A stretch of DNA of 64,000 nucleotides from Telmatactis stephensoni (GCA_029948255.1 JALIZF010001691.1:186001-250000); one strand, 5' to 3'; counted from the first letter of the stretch, positions 11,484-22,373 are shown. Notes: a model not told the origin generated them from the letters alone. Numbers and translations: made by a program.

Positions 11484-12406
11484 CTACGTGCACCTACAAC
11501 CAGTCACTATAACCTCGCCAGATACTTTCGCGGTGATATTCCTACACAATCCGTTTTTACATGGATTACATGGAGGGGTGTACTCATAGCACACTACTGT
11601 AGTATAATTCGTGCCTTTTTTCTTTTCATAGCCTTTTATACAACGCTTTTCTTCAACCACACTATCATTAAAAGGGCGTGCCTTACACGTGGTCCAACAC
11701 GTGATAATAATGGTAGCAAGGATGATCACCTGAAAAAGACAAAAGGTTGCTGATGTCACAGGGTCTCAATGGGATTAACCGTAAAACGGCTGGCCAAAAA
11801 TTCTGCCATTTGGCGTAAAAACACTAGTAAAAACATTAACCGTTAGAGGTAAAAAATGTTAGTCGTAAAACGTTTTTATCACAAGGATTTTTCGTGCAGA
11901 ACCGTCTTATAAAACGTCAAATGTGTTATACATCGATTGAAATTAATTTTTAACATTCAAAAAACAATGAAAATTTATTATTATAATAGAAATTGGGCAA
12001 AAACCTGCGAAACCGGCTACTAAAGGTTAACTGTCGAGATAGAATGAAAAAAATGAGAGTAAAATGGGAATTCCATGCAAGTTTTAACTAGCGTTTCAGA
12101 TCTGTTTTAGTCATCCTTTCCTATATCTTCTTAGCGAAATTTTGTAGTCCATTTTCATTTCCGCAGTCTCTTACATTACAACCTTTAATATACCCTTGCC
12201 AAAACTCATCCTTGCCGTGCCGTTTATGTTGTAGTGTAAATGGGGTTTTAGGAGCCTAAGATCATCTAGACGTCTTAGCCGTCTCTAGCATAAAGACGGG
12301 CAATTTTACAAACATGGGCTAGAAAAATACATTGAAACGTTACTAGAGGGTAGAAAATGCGTCAAATCAGTAGTTACATTGAACTCACCTTTAAACTCTG
12401 CCACAT
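11484..12406 (-). CDS. secreted cysteine-rich peptide precursor, family member 3 (odd cysteine count)
   Basis: Two exons, 87 residues. Exon 1 is 12406-12389 (MWQSLK, donor GTGAGT). Exon 2 is 11729-11484 (acceptor CTTTTTCAG, phase 0). The joined N-terminus with VIILATIIITC is a signal peptide, followed by CKARP. The mature part has KRC, VVC, PPC, NPC, GLC and a terminal GCRCT, with N-glycosylation sequons at NYT and NIT. After the ARP motif there are seven cysteines, against eight in sister gene 4, where the aligned 'SVC' replaces 'SVV' here. One cysteine may therefore be free or bridge a dimer. No RxRR site is present, unlike members 1 and 2. The gene is head-to-head with gene 4. Secretion is well supported; function unknown. 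Confidence 0.85.
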
Positions 12407-12532
12407 ATTGCTATAAAAACAATCTTTAACTGGAACTGTATGTGTTTCGTCTTGCTAAATGGACGTCGATGTTCAACAAGTGGTTTGTTTGGCTGTTTCT
12501 GATGTTGAATATTTTCGCTAAAACTCTGCAGA

Positions 12533-12539
12533 TTTTATA
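12533..12539 (-). promoter_or_regulatory. TATA box of peptide gene 3
   Basis: TATAAAA on the minus strand, about 127 bases upstream of the ATG at 12406. It is conserved in the inverted copy at 15847. Confidence 0.7.
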
Positions 12540-13019
12540 TCTGATTCGTTAATTAATTCGCTGCATAATTTCCTGCTCTAGTCCTAATATTCATAAACTA
12601 TTTCAAGTTCTTTAGTTAACAGTCTATTAATAGAAATTGGGGAAAATCCTGTGAATCTACTTCTAGTAACAAATTAACGAACATGAATTTGTCGCGCTTT
12701 CTTTTGGTAACGAAGAATATAGTTATAGAGTTAGCTAGTGTTCACTAATATCATCTAAAGACTAAGTTATTCAATTCTCCCTCACCCTTGACCTTTATTG
12801 TATAAGAGAAACACTTACACGCCGGTATAAGGGGGAAAAACAGAAGAAAAAGAAGTACGTACTCCATTTTTCATTTAATTTCCTTCCACTTCCTAACCTT
12901 TGTTATGTCGTCAGCTTTTTGATGGACAAGAGCGAACGTTTGAGACATAGTACTTGCCCGTCAACCAAAACAATGTTTAACAGTATTCAACATACCAACC
13001 GGCCGGCAGTGGATATATT

Positions 13020-13200
13020 GTTTTCGTTTCAGATTGTTCCAAGTAAGAGTCATTTTAGGAGTCATTCTAGATGGCGGAGTTTCTAAGAACATTCCAGGCA
13101 TTCTTCAATTTTTTCAAACGCAATCGCGCGATTGAAAGTTCGAGATTAGGATGGGGAGAAGTATTTTTCTTTATCCTTTTGTCTTCCTTTTTTCCCAATC
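13020..13200. repeat. inverted duplication (partner 17815-17985)
   Basis: 'AAGAACATTCCAGGCATTCTT' and 'GCGATTGAAAGTTC' read in inverted orientation at 17985-17815. The reading frame over 13071-13463 is not shared with the partner, so I do not call a gene. Confidence 0.7.
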
Positions 13201-13509
13201 GTTTTTTAAATTTGTTATCCCTGGCTTGTTTATCTTCATCTGAAACGCTTTTTCAAGTACAGAGAGTCATCCAATCATCGATACCGCTTATTCAGATTCA
13301 CACAATCAGGTGGTTAATTTTGAGATTTAGACATTTAAAAATGCGGTGTGTATCACAACTAATACTCTTGTACAGTACTAAGGGCAATGGCATTAGGGAA
13401 CTGTACCATATACATTACCACAAAGACTTAATTACAGTGCAAAAGTTCCCAGTGGTTAACTAACTTTATTATTTTATTTACAAAGATTTGATTTTGGTCT
13501 CATCAATTT

Positions 13510-15010
13510 TAAGCTGAAACAGGAAAACTAATTTTGAATAAATTAGTTTGAATTCTTAAAATAGTTGCGGCCAAAAAATGGGCCGAGAAGAACTTCGACG
13601 TCTAAAATTGGCAAGGAGAAGAAAATAGGACTATCGATATTCAAATTCGGTTGCGAAAAGAAAGCAGGAATATGTGTCTGTTATGATCAGCTTGTAAGTG
13701 CATGTCACGCAGTGCAAAGATTTTAGTGTCACGAAATACTTTTGTAAGTCGTCTTAGATTTATTTTGGGTAAACTATTGAATTAATTTTGAGAACAACAA
13801 CAACATTTTGGGTAAATGGGATAAAAACAAATCTTCCGTAACTAAATAATTACTTATATAAAACTAACAAGCAGGAAGGAAACTCCAATTACGTACGGTG
13901 AACTGAGTCTCACTTTACATGATTCTCAAATTTACAAACGTTTCCGAATATTCGTTTCCTTCGTTGTGATGAAATAAGTTCAAAATGAAATCGCTCACTT
14001 AACATAACTTAACTCTGTGTTTTACATCGTACCACATGAGAAGACAAAGGTCATATGGTTCGATTTCAGGAACTAGTTTTCCAAGGGCTGAGGGCGTTGC
14101 CTGGTTGCAGTACTAAGACGTACTCTTCCGTTTTCACCACCGAAATAGTTTTGTCCGTTAGCTTTAACGTCGAGTTTAGTTCCTTGTTTGACGCCATTGA
14201 CTATTTTTATTTTGTTATCAGCTCGGCTTTTGGTCAGAGAAACCGTTTAGATCGTCACCGTGTTGTCGTTTGAATTCTGGTTTTCACTTTTCACACAAGC
14301 GGCAAAACAACACATAGAAGCGCAGCAATAACACACATTTAGTTATATGTTACTTCTCGCAAGAAAAAAGAAGAAAAAATGCTTTACACTAGTGCGTCTT
14401 TTTGCTGTGTATTTATTCTACCGTCAAACTGAAAATCACTAGTCACGCACTCTTCTTTGTCACGCCGTCTCTTTTGCTTTCTTTTTATTTGTTTGTTTTA
14501 TAATGCCATTGTAATCGTTTCATATCAAGTGTTTTACAGTTGCCTTACATGCTGTTTGCATTTTTTTAACACTGAACCAAAACCTTGATCAGTTCTGAGA
14601 AAGCGCCAAGACTAGCAATTGCAAACGGAAGTGACGTAAGTATTGGAATCTGGGCATGTTGAGATTGCTCCTCTTCCTTTTGACCCTAATATAATTTGTT
14701 CTCTCGTTCCTGTTTGATTATAAGCGCTTTGAATGTAATGATTAAAGTTTGTATACAAAAATTCAGAACTCAAGAATCTTTCAGGTAATAACGTAATTAG
14801 TTACCATGACAACAAGGTTGTTTGAGCGCTCCTCGTGTCAGCATCGGAAATGAACGTTAATAGTCCGGTACGAATTCGTGTATTGAATTTTTACATAGTA
14901 CTTGTGCAATATCCTGTACGGAAAGCAATAGGATGTGAATTTTATGCTCTTTCTTTAGTTTACTTGGCCATTATTCAATGGTACAGTAAAATTTTGTTTT
15001 ATAAGAAATA
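13510..15010. repeat. inverted segmental duplication arm B (partner 19385-21310)
   Basis: Collinear inverted similarity to 21310-19385 includes 'GTGTCACGAAATACTTTTGTA', the hypothetical ORF region at 14055-14290 and the tail around 14880-14980. The partner holds about 600 extra bases with a tRNA-derived SINE. A short third piece (18030-18125) matches the start of this block. Confidence 0.8.
14055..14345 (-). pseudogene. dead copy of the small ORF at 20004
   Basis: This is the inverted counterpart of 20004-20285. On the minus strand the reading frame is broken by an in-frame TAA where a small deletion changed ATCTACAAAACG into ATCTAAACG, and the initiator ATG is ATA. The rest aligns well. Either the ORF is not a real gene or this copy has decayed. 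Confidence 0.5.
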
Positions 15011-15846
15011 TTAAACGGCTTTTTGCTTGTTACGAGTACAGTTTCGCCGTCAAATGTTGTGTTACGTTTTTATAAACAATGCTATAACACTAAGTATGGT
15101 ACGTTATACAGCTATACAAATATTGGGATAGCCCTACAAAACGTGCAACGTAGTTATCGTGACAAGTGTACTGACAAACTAACTATACCGTTCAAATGCA
15201 AAATATATCGGTAAGTAGCCGGATAATTTGACTGAAACCAGGGAGGTCAGCTGAAAGAACTATTATTTCGAACAATTAAAAACGAAAACAATCCGTTTAT
15301 TTGGTCTATGCTTAATACAATTACGGTAAATAAGGACTTTAATTGACAAGTGAATATGTCAAAAAATCCCAGCTCTAACCCATCAAGACCAAAAAGCTTG
15401 TGGCATAAATAGTGATCGGGAAGTAGAGTTTTGTTACATTTTTGGAATGGTAACATTGGCAGCACAACATGTTCGACTTCTTTTTTGTTGTTGCCTTTTT
15501 TAGAAACGTACTCATGAAAGAAAGCACACAATGTTTATATATGTATTCACTATGATTCTTGTTGTAGCGTAAGTGTTGTCTTATACAATAAATGGGAAGG
15601 GTGAGGGAGAATTGATTAACTTAGTCATTAGATGATATTAGTGAACACTAGCTAACTCTATAACTATTTTCTTCGTTACCAAAAGAAAGCGCGACAAATT
15701 CATGTTCGTTAATTTGTTACTAGCAGTAGATTCACAGGATTTTCCCCAATTTCTATTAATAGACTGTTAACTAAAGAACTTGAAATAGTTCATGAATATT
15801 GGGACTAGAGCAGGAAATTACGCAGTGAATTAATTAACGAATCAGA

Positions 15847-15853
15847 TATAAAA
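15847..15853 (+). promoter_or_regulatory. TATA box of peptide gene 4
   Basis: TATAAAA, 122 bases upstream of the ATG at 15975. Confidence 0.7.
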
Positions 15854-15974
15854 TATGCAGAGTTTAGGGAAAATATTAAACATCAGAAACAGCCAAACAA
15901 ACCACTTGTTGAACGTCAACATTTAGCAAGAAGAACAAAAAGAAGTTCCAGTGAAGGACTGTTTTCATAGCAAT

Positions 15975-16904
15975 ATGTGGCAGAGTTTAAAGGTGAGTCA
16001 ATAACTACTGACTTGACACATTTTATTCTCTAGTAACGTTTCAATGGATTTTTCTATCCCATGTGTGTAAAATTGGTTTATTCTAAGGCTCTGGTTCTGT
16101 CTAGACATGAGTATAGCTAGTGATTGGATGGTTAACAAGTTTGTTGAGTCAAAACATTCATAAAAGTCGGTTTTATTTTCTTACTACGATAGCAGAAAAA
16201 TCTCAACTCTATCAATGACCTTTAAGTGCTCGTGCCCAGTCCCTTGTGCTTTATCGCAAGAATTGATCATGATTGAAGCGTTGTAATAAAATGAAATGGA
16301 TTCCATTCGCTAAAATGATGTAGGAAAGGATGACAAAAAATTTGAAATATTGGTAAAATTTTTTTTCATTTCTGTAGACTGTCTTTAATGGATTCACAGG
16401 ATTTTCCCAATTTCTTTAAATAGCCTTTAGTTAATCGTGTAGTTGATTAATACTGGGACCAGACGGGGGAAAGACTCACGTATATTTTGGTTGCCGGGAA
16501 TTTTCATTTTTATCCCAAGGTACCTAAATGGGCGTGACTCGTCCACTGGGGTTGCGAATATGGACTGGTGGTTATGTATATTTGTTCATTATTGGTTTTA
16601 CATTTTAATGTGTTATATACTATACTAATATCAGCAATCTTTTTTTCTTTTTCAGGTGATTTTCCTTGCTACAATCATTATCACGTGTTTGACATCGTGT
16701 AAGGCACGCCCTTCTAAAAGTGTGTGTGATGAAAGTCATTGTGTAAAAAGAAAATTCAACAGAAAAATCAATGGCAAGGTGTATCGTATAGTAGTGTGCC
16801 ATGAGTACACCCCTCCATGTAATCCATGTAAAAACAGACCGTGTAGGAATATCACCGCGAACTATCATGGCGAGGTTATAGTGACTGGTTGTACGTGCAC
16901 GTAG
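15975..16904 (+). CDS. secreted cysteine-rich peptide precursor, family member 4
   Basis: Two exons, 88 residues. Exon 1 is 15975-15992 (MWQSLK, donor GTGAGT). Exon 2 is 16656-16904 (acceptor TTTTTCAG, phase 0). The signal peptide runs through VIFLATIIITC and is followed by CKARP. The mature part has eight cysteines: SVC, SHC, VVC, PPC, NPC, RPC and the terminal GCTCT, with an NIT sequon. The end EVIVTGCTCT resembles the last strand of IL-17 family cytokines, which close with a GCTC-type motif. The paired C-x-C and the upstream VVC-x6-C fit a compact knot, but the peptide is much shorter than IL-17. It is closest to gene 3. The last poly(A)-type AATAAA is near 17355. Function unknown; a cytokine-like ligand is inference. 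Confidence 0.85.
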
Positions 16905-17289
16905 TCAGGACGTGATCAAGTCAATTTCATCGATATTTGATCCAATTCTCTGGTAGACCTCACTTCTTATGGCTGCAGAATAGCGTATTCTTGGTTTGCA
17001 ATCATTCCCAGGAGGGTGAATAGACATGGTGGTGGTTTTTATCTATCTTGATAATGTTTGTCGAGACCACCATGCATGTCTGCCATGTCTTCTGTACATC
17101 TCCTGGGAATGTTTGTAAACGACGATACCCCGTGGCGATCGGTTCTGCGAGGAAATGGTACTATGGCAGCGTCGTCCTGGGTCGGATTTATTCACAAGGA
17201 CAATCATATACATAAATTAAATCTAAGAATTATATTTATAAAAAGTATTTATCGTAATATGTGTAGTAATATATAATACTATTTATATA

Positions 17290-18610
17290 AAGCTGTTATT
17301 AGCTTGTATTGTAGAGACTTTGTCTCGTCAAATGTCAGACTCAAGTTAGTCTTTAATAAACATTGTAATATATTATAAACATTGTAATATATTATCACGC
17401 GTTATTGTTGTTTGGTTAATTTATGGTTGGAGTAGTTGAGGAGGGATTTAGGTGGCTAAATACCCTCATTTGACGTACAGATAAATTACTAATAATTATT
17501 AATTCTTCCTCTGGAAACAACATTTTTAAATGTTAAAAATGTTATGTTTAAAAACGTTTTTGCAGTACATCCTGTAGCCATCCCCAATTGAAAATTCCTG
17601 GATCCCGCAATTGCCGATTTGGCCGTTTTACGTACAGACAGAAGCTTCTGGTAGAGATATATAGGTAATCATTCAGGGAGAATTGTTTGGTAGAATAAAA
17701 CATATCGATCGGCGGAAGTATGACTTTGTGTGTTAATAAAACTGTTATGGAAATAACAAGTCAGGGATTAAACAAATTAAAAAACAGATCCAAGAAAAAG
17801 AAGGAAAGAAAGAAACGGGTAAAGACAAGTACTCCTCCCCATCTGGGGCTTGAACTTTCGATCGTGCGATCGTTTGAAAACTTAAAGAATGCCTGGAATG
17901 TTCTTAACAACTTGACCATCTAAACAAAGCGCTGAATCGTCACATGGTACAAAATGACTCTAATTTGGAACAAACAACAACAAAAAAAGAAAACACTACA
18001 GGGTTGTATGTTGAAAACGTTTCAAACTTCAGCCCTTGTCGGCCATCAAGCTAGATTTAAATTTTGAAATTCTTCTCGACTCATTTTTAGCCGCAACTAT
18101 TTTAAGAATTCAAGGTTGAAAGGTTTTTATTTACTACATATAATATATAATTAAACTAATAACAGTCACTCAACGGACATACCCTGGGTAGGGGAATAGG
18201 TAACATTGATACAAAAAATTATATTAAATTAAAATTGATTTCAATTAAATCCTAATAAATAAAATAATTATATATATAAATAAATAGTTATAAATAATAA
18301 CCAAGAAAATCATTTGTTTGTTGCTATGTTTAAATTATTATTGTATAAATAATTATCGTTGTGTTTTAAAATTAAACCATATTGGAAATATTTTATATTA
18401 TTCAAATCAATTTTATTGATGATTTTATATCTTTTTAACACAGCTGTAAAGCGCTGTTGAACCTTGGGGAATTAGCGCTATATGAAATAACAATTATCAT
18501 CATTATTATTGAAATAAGCTCACGCTGAATATACTACACACACGCATAGGCGTGGCCAAAAGAGTCCAGAGAGCGGGCGTTCCTTCTACAAACGGAGTTA
18601 CTGACTTCAT
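17290..18610. other. intergenic, no gene seen
   Basis: AT-rich sequence with duplication fragments at 17815-17985 and 18030-18125. No coding region is supported. Confidence 0.5.
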
Positions 18611-18619
18611 AGTGTATTT

Positions 18620-18842
18620 CCTTGCAGGGATTCATGGTTTTACGTGTTTGACAAGTGGTTTATCATAACTTACTACTGTATCATACTTCTTGCCATTGAT
18701 TCATGGTTTTACGTCTTTGACAAGTGGTTTATCATAACTTACTACTGTATCATACTTCTTGCCATTGATTCATGGTTTTACGTCTTTGACAAGTGGTTTA
18801 TCATAACTTACTACTGTATTATACTTCTTGCCATTGATTGTT
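18620..18842 (+). repeat. 69-bp tandem repeat, three copies
   Basis: A 69-base unit (23 codons) beginning near 'GATTCATGGTTTTACGT' is present three times almost unchanged. It keeps an open hydrophobic frame, but no splice sites or signals support a gene. It abuts the truncated end of the peptide pseudogene at 18910. Confidence 0.9.
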
Positions 18843-18909
18843 TTTCGGTGTTCTTTCATTCAGTGTAAGCACAGCGTTTGGTTCTTGATAGCATTTTGTT
18901 AGCAGATGC

Positions 18910-19063
18910 TGTTGTAGGAGGGCGTGTCTTACACGTGGTTGAACACGTGATAATGATGGCAACAAGGATGATCACCTGACAAAGACAATTAAAAAGTTAC
19001 TAGAGATTAGAAAATGTGTCAAATCAGTAGTTACATCGAACTTACCTTTAAACTCTGTCACAT
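18910..19063 (-). pseudogene. truncated fifth peptide gene copy
   Basis: On the minus strand the exon 1 match (19063-19046) reads ATG TGA CAG AGT TTA AAG before GTAAG. The second codon, TGG (Trp) in genes 3 and 4, is a stop. The intron has shrunk to about 70 bases. The exon 2 match (18975 to about 18912) covers only the signal peptide and KTRP, then similarity ends. The upstream flank to about 19215 is conserved, including the TATA region. The copy cannot make the peptide. Confidence 0.85.
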
Positions 19064-20003
19064 ATTGCTATGAAAACCGTCCTTGACCGGAGCTTCTTTG
19101 TGTTTCTTGCTAAAAGAACGTTGACGTTCAACAAGTGGTTTGTTTGGCTGTTTCTGATGTTTAATATTTTCGTTAAACTCTGCATATTTTATATCTAATT
19201 CGTTAATCAACTCAATGCATAATAACGTGCAACATGTTATAGCATTGTTTGACTTGCTTACAAAAACGTTATACAGAATTTATTAGCGAAACTACAAAAT
19301 GAAATCAAGTCACAGCAATCAAGGAAAAGCGGTTTAATATTTCTTATAATACAACATTGTCCCTTATTGGTGAATATAACAGCCACGTCAACTAAAGAAA
19401 GAGCATAAAATTCACATCCTATTGCTTGCAGTACAGGATATTGCACAAGTACTATGTAAGAATTCAATACACGCATTCGTACCGAACTATCAACGTACAT
19501 TTCCGATGCTGACACGAGGAGCGCTCATACAACTTTGATGTCATGGTAACTAATTACGTTATTACATGAAAAATTCTTGAGTTCTGTTACGTTTATGTGT
19601 ATAAACCTTAATCAGTACATTTCAAACAGGAACGAGAGAACAAATTATATTAGGCTCAAAAGGAAGAGGAGTTATCTCAACATGCCCAGATTCCAATACG
19701 CGTCACTTCCGTTTGCGAATTGCTAGTCTTGGCGCTTTTTCAGAACTGATCAAGTTTTTGGCTCTGACTGTTGAAAAAAATACAAGCAACATGTAAGGCA
19801 ACTGTAACTAGACTTAAAGCACTTGATATGAAACGATTACAATGGCATTATATAAAACAAACAAATAGAAAACAAAAGAGACAGCGTGACAAAGAAGAGT
19901 GCGTGACTAGTGATTTTTTGACGGTAGAATAAACGCACAGCAAAAAGACGCACTAGTGTAATGCATTTTAGTATTTTTTTTTCTTTTTTCTCGCAACAAG
20001 TAC

Positions 20004-20285
20004 ATGAGAACACTAAATGTGTGTTATTGCTGCGCTTCAGTGTGTTGTTTTGCTGTCTGTGTCAAAAGTGAAAACCAGAATTCAAACGACAACACGGTGA
20101 CGATCTACAAAACGGTTTCTCTGACCAAAAGCCGAGCTGATAACAAAATAAAAATAGTCAATGGCGTCAAACAAGGAACTAAACTCGACGTTAAAGCTAA
20201 CGAACAAAACTATTTCGGTGGTGAAAACGGAAGAGTACGTCTTAGTACTGCAACCAGGCAACGCCCTCAGCCCTTGGAAAACTAG
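20004..20285 (+). CDS. hypothetical small protein, 93 residues
   Basis: An ATG-started frame with a Cys-rich hydrophobic start (MRTLNVCYCCASVCCFAVCV), which could be a weak signal peptide, then a polar part containing TVSLTKSRADNKIKIVNG and QNYFGGENGRVRLS. I do not recognise it. The inverted copy at 14 kb has an in-frame stop and no ATG, so either this is the surviving member of a pair or the frame is fortuitous. It could also be one exon of a larger gene. Confidence 0.3.
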   Translation: MRTLNVCYCCASVCCFAVCVKSENQNSNDNTVTIYKTVSLTKSRADNKIKIVNGVKQGTKLDVKANEQNYFGGENGRVRLSTATRQRPQPLEN

Positions 20286-20810
20286 TTCCTGAAATCTGTA
20301 AAATACAGACAAAAGAGTTAAATTGTGTTAAGTGAGCTATTTTTTGAATCTATTTTACCGCAGCGAAGGAAAACCTGATATTCAGAAACGTTCGTAAAAT
20401 TGAGCAATACAATACAATATACTTTTATTTAGTACCACATTTATCCTGTCTATATATACATGAATTACTGCAACAGGAAGTGAGGTACATGCTACCTATT
20501 ATAACCTCTGGGTTAAACTAGATAGATAGCAGGCTTTTTTATATCATATAACTTAAGAAATTTGGTAAAATTAATGTGATACTAACTTAAAAATAGGAAT
20601 AAGAGCATGACGCAAAGTGCCGGTAAAAGGTTAAAAAAGGTTCATTTATTTTACTTCGAAATCGCGGGGAGTGGTTACCAAGATCTCCCGAGCCAGAGGC
20701 TCACGTATCGAGCGTTCGAAGGTGCGTCCTTTACCCCCTCTCTCCATCAGTGCTCCGTTTTAAGGGAATTTAAAGCTAATTAAAGCTACACGGAAAGGAA
20801 AGAAGTCGAA

Positions 20811-20897
20811 ACAAGGATGTGAGATCCGGGAATCGAACTCGGGACATCTCGCACCGAAGTCCGCTCACTAGCCAACTGTGCCATCCTTGCTCCTCGG
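20811..20897 (-). mobile_element. tRNA-derived SINE head
   Basis: On the minus strand the sequence begins GCAAGGATGGCACAGTTGGC (A box) and contains GAGTTCGATTCC (B box). A seven-base acceptor-like stem pairs GCAAGGA with TCCTTGT. The anticodon stem does not fold and the T stem has a mismatch, so it is a tRNA-derived repeat rather than a working tRNA gene. Confidence 0.6.
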
Positions 20898-21319
20898 TTT
20901 CAGTAGCCCCCTAGACTTATTGCGGCCAACTGAGTCCACCATACATTGATTATAGTTTCTTTCTGTTAGTTAGTTTCAGTTAAATCAGGGTAACGCAAAC
21001 TTTTGGTTTTATCGCGTTTACCCAAAATATAACTAAGACGGCTTACCAAAGTATTTCGTGACACTATAAAATCTTTGCGCTGCGTGACACTTATAAGCTG
21101 ATCTTTATGTAAATATAACACATGTTCTTGTTTTCCTTTCTGCTAAGTTAGACATCCCTGCCGTTTCTTCTTCCATTTTGAATATCTATATTACTATTTT
21201 CTTCTCGCTAATTTCTTCTCGGACCATTTTTAGCCGCAACTATTTTAAGAATTCAAACTAATTTATTCAAAATTAGTTTTCCTGTTTCAGCCTAAAATTG
21301 TTGAGACCAAATTAAAACC

Positions 21320-22373
21320 TCATAAAATTAATAAAATTAGGTAAATATACTGCACGTAGGCATTAGCATGTTAATGACGACTCGGCCAAACGAGTCGCGA
21401 TGTTGTCTCTACTATCCGCTTCCCTTTACGCACATGTTCCTATTTACAGTAAACGGGGAAGAGAGAAAAACCACAGAAATATTTAATAGCATTCAATGCT
21501 TTCCATTTTGATCTCGTTTAAGTTTCCCATTTCATTCCGTTAACAGGACTGAGGATACTTTCTCGACTAGGGTCGTTAACCCTGACCCATACACGTAAAG
21601 AGAGGCTAAAGAACTTCACAGTATGGAAATTCCCTAGCGAGAGCCTGGGTAATCTCCTTTCACTTCATAGCCGGTAAAAGGAGAACGACAAAGTTAAATT
21701 TACTTTTCTCTGACTAAATTGGTTTGTGTCCTTTTCCATTTCTCAAGTAGTGTATTCACGGTGTCTTCCTCGACTTTTACTTTTGTCTATTTACACATCA
21801 TTTGATTTACATACAATACATATACATAAACACATTTACATATTCATATATACATGGGGAATTTCCTTTGTGAGATAAAGTAGTATGGGTGTGGTTGTCG
21901 AAATAGCCTCAAACATTTGCGTCTCGCAAGGAGAGAAATTGAAATTATTATAACAATTGGCCAAAAAGCCTTTATAGAGGAAAATCAAGATTATATTACA
22001 TTTGATACATTGCAATTACAGAATTATTACAATCAGAATTATTATTTATATATGCATTATTTATATTTCCTTTTATTTCGTTGATTTAAACGCTAAGCTC
22101 AACAAACTAGTGAGCAATAAAACAAAGTGTCAGATACTGATATTTAACCTCGACAGTCCTCTTTTGCGAGGGTTATAACTCTTACTTAATACGCATGCGT
22201 CATTACGCAGTCCACTATTCGCTGGTAAGAGTTGAATACGCATGCCTCGACACGTGGTCCACTGTGCATAAGACACGCATTAATCAGCTGTATCAACACT
22301 AAAGTAATTTACCATTTTAATAATAAATCAGCTAAACTCACTGATACATGTAAAAGGTCAGTGGTTATTAGAC
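21320..22373. other. intergenic, upstream of the calumenin gene
   Basis: No gene is seen. GCATGCG words and CACGTGG (22247) lie within 200 bases of the ATG. CCACGTG is compatible with an ER-stress or bHLH site, but this is unproven. Confidence 0.4.

Larger units (their letters stand above)
11100..12830 (-). repeat. inverted segmental duplication arm A (partner 15540-17225)
   Basis: This block, carrying peptide gene 3 with its upstream and 3' flanks, is an inverted, diverged copy of 15540-17225, which carries peptide gene 4. The similarity covers exon 1, the TATA region, exon 2 and about 380 bases of 3' flank; the intron interiors are less alike. A third partial copy is at 18910-19215. Confidence 0.85.
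15540..17225 (+). repeat. inverted segmental duplication arm A' (partner 11100-12830)
   Basis: This is the plus-strand partner of the block carrying peptide gene 3. The 3' flank (about 16905-17225) is almost as conserved as the coding exon, consistent with a fairly recent duplication. Confidence 0.85.
19385..21310. repeat. inverted segmental duplication arm B' (partner 13510-15010)
   Basis: Inverted match to 13510-15010, interrupted at about 20400-21000 by unrelated sequence that includes a tRNA-like SINE. Confidence 0.8.

Noticed and set aside
13071..13463. 130-codon plus-strand frame starting MAEFLRTF
   Set aside because: The duplicated copy at 17.8 kb does not keep the frame, and no domain or splice support is visible.
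15247..15531. 94-codon minus-strand frame
   Set aside because: No recognisable domain, no partner in the duplicated block and no convincing gene signals.
16656..16904. Firm assignment of the peptides to IL-17
   Set aside because: Only the terminal GCTC-like motif and a VxC strand agree; length and cysteine spacing differ. Kept as a hypothesis.
18644..18868. 74-codon frame over the 69-bp tandem repeat
   Set aside because: The frame stays open only because the unit length is divisible by three; no other gene evidence.
20811..20897. Functional tRNA gene on the minus strand
   Set aside because: The anticodon arm does not pair and the T arm has a mismatch; it is better explained as a SINE head. 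The same holds for 37230, 47690 and 54222.
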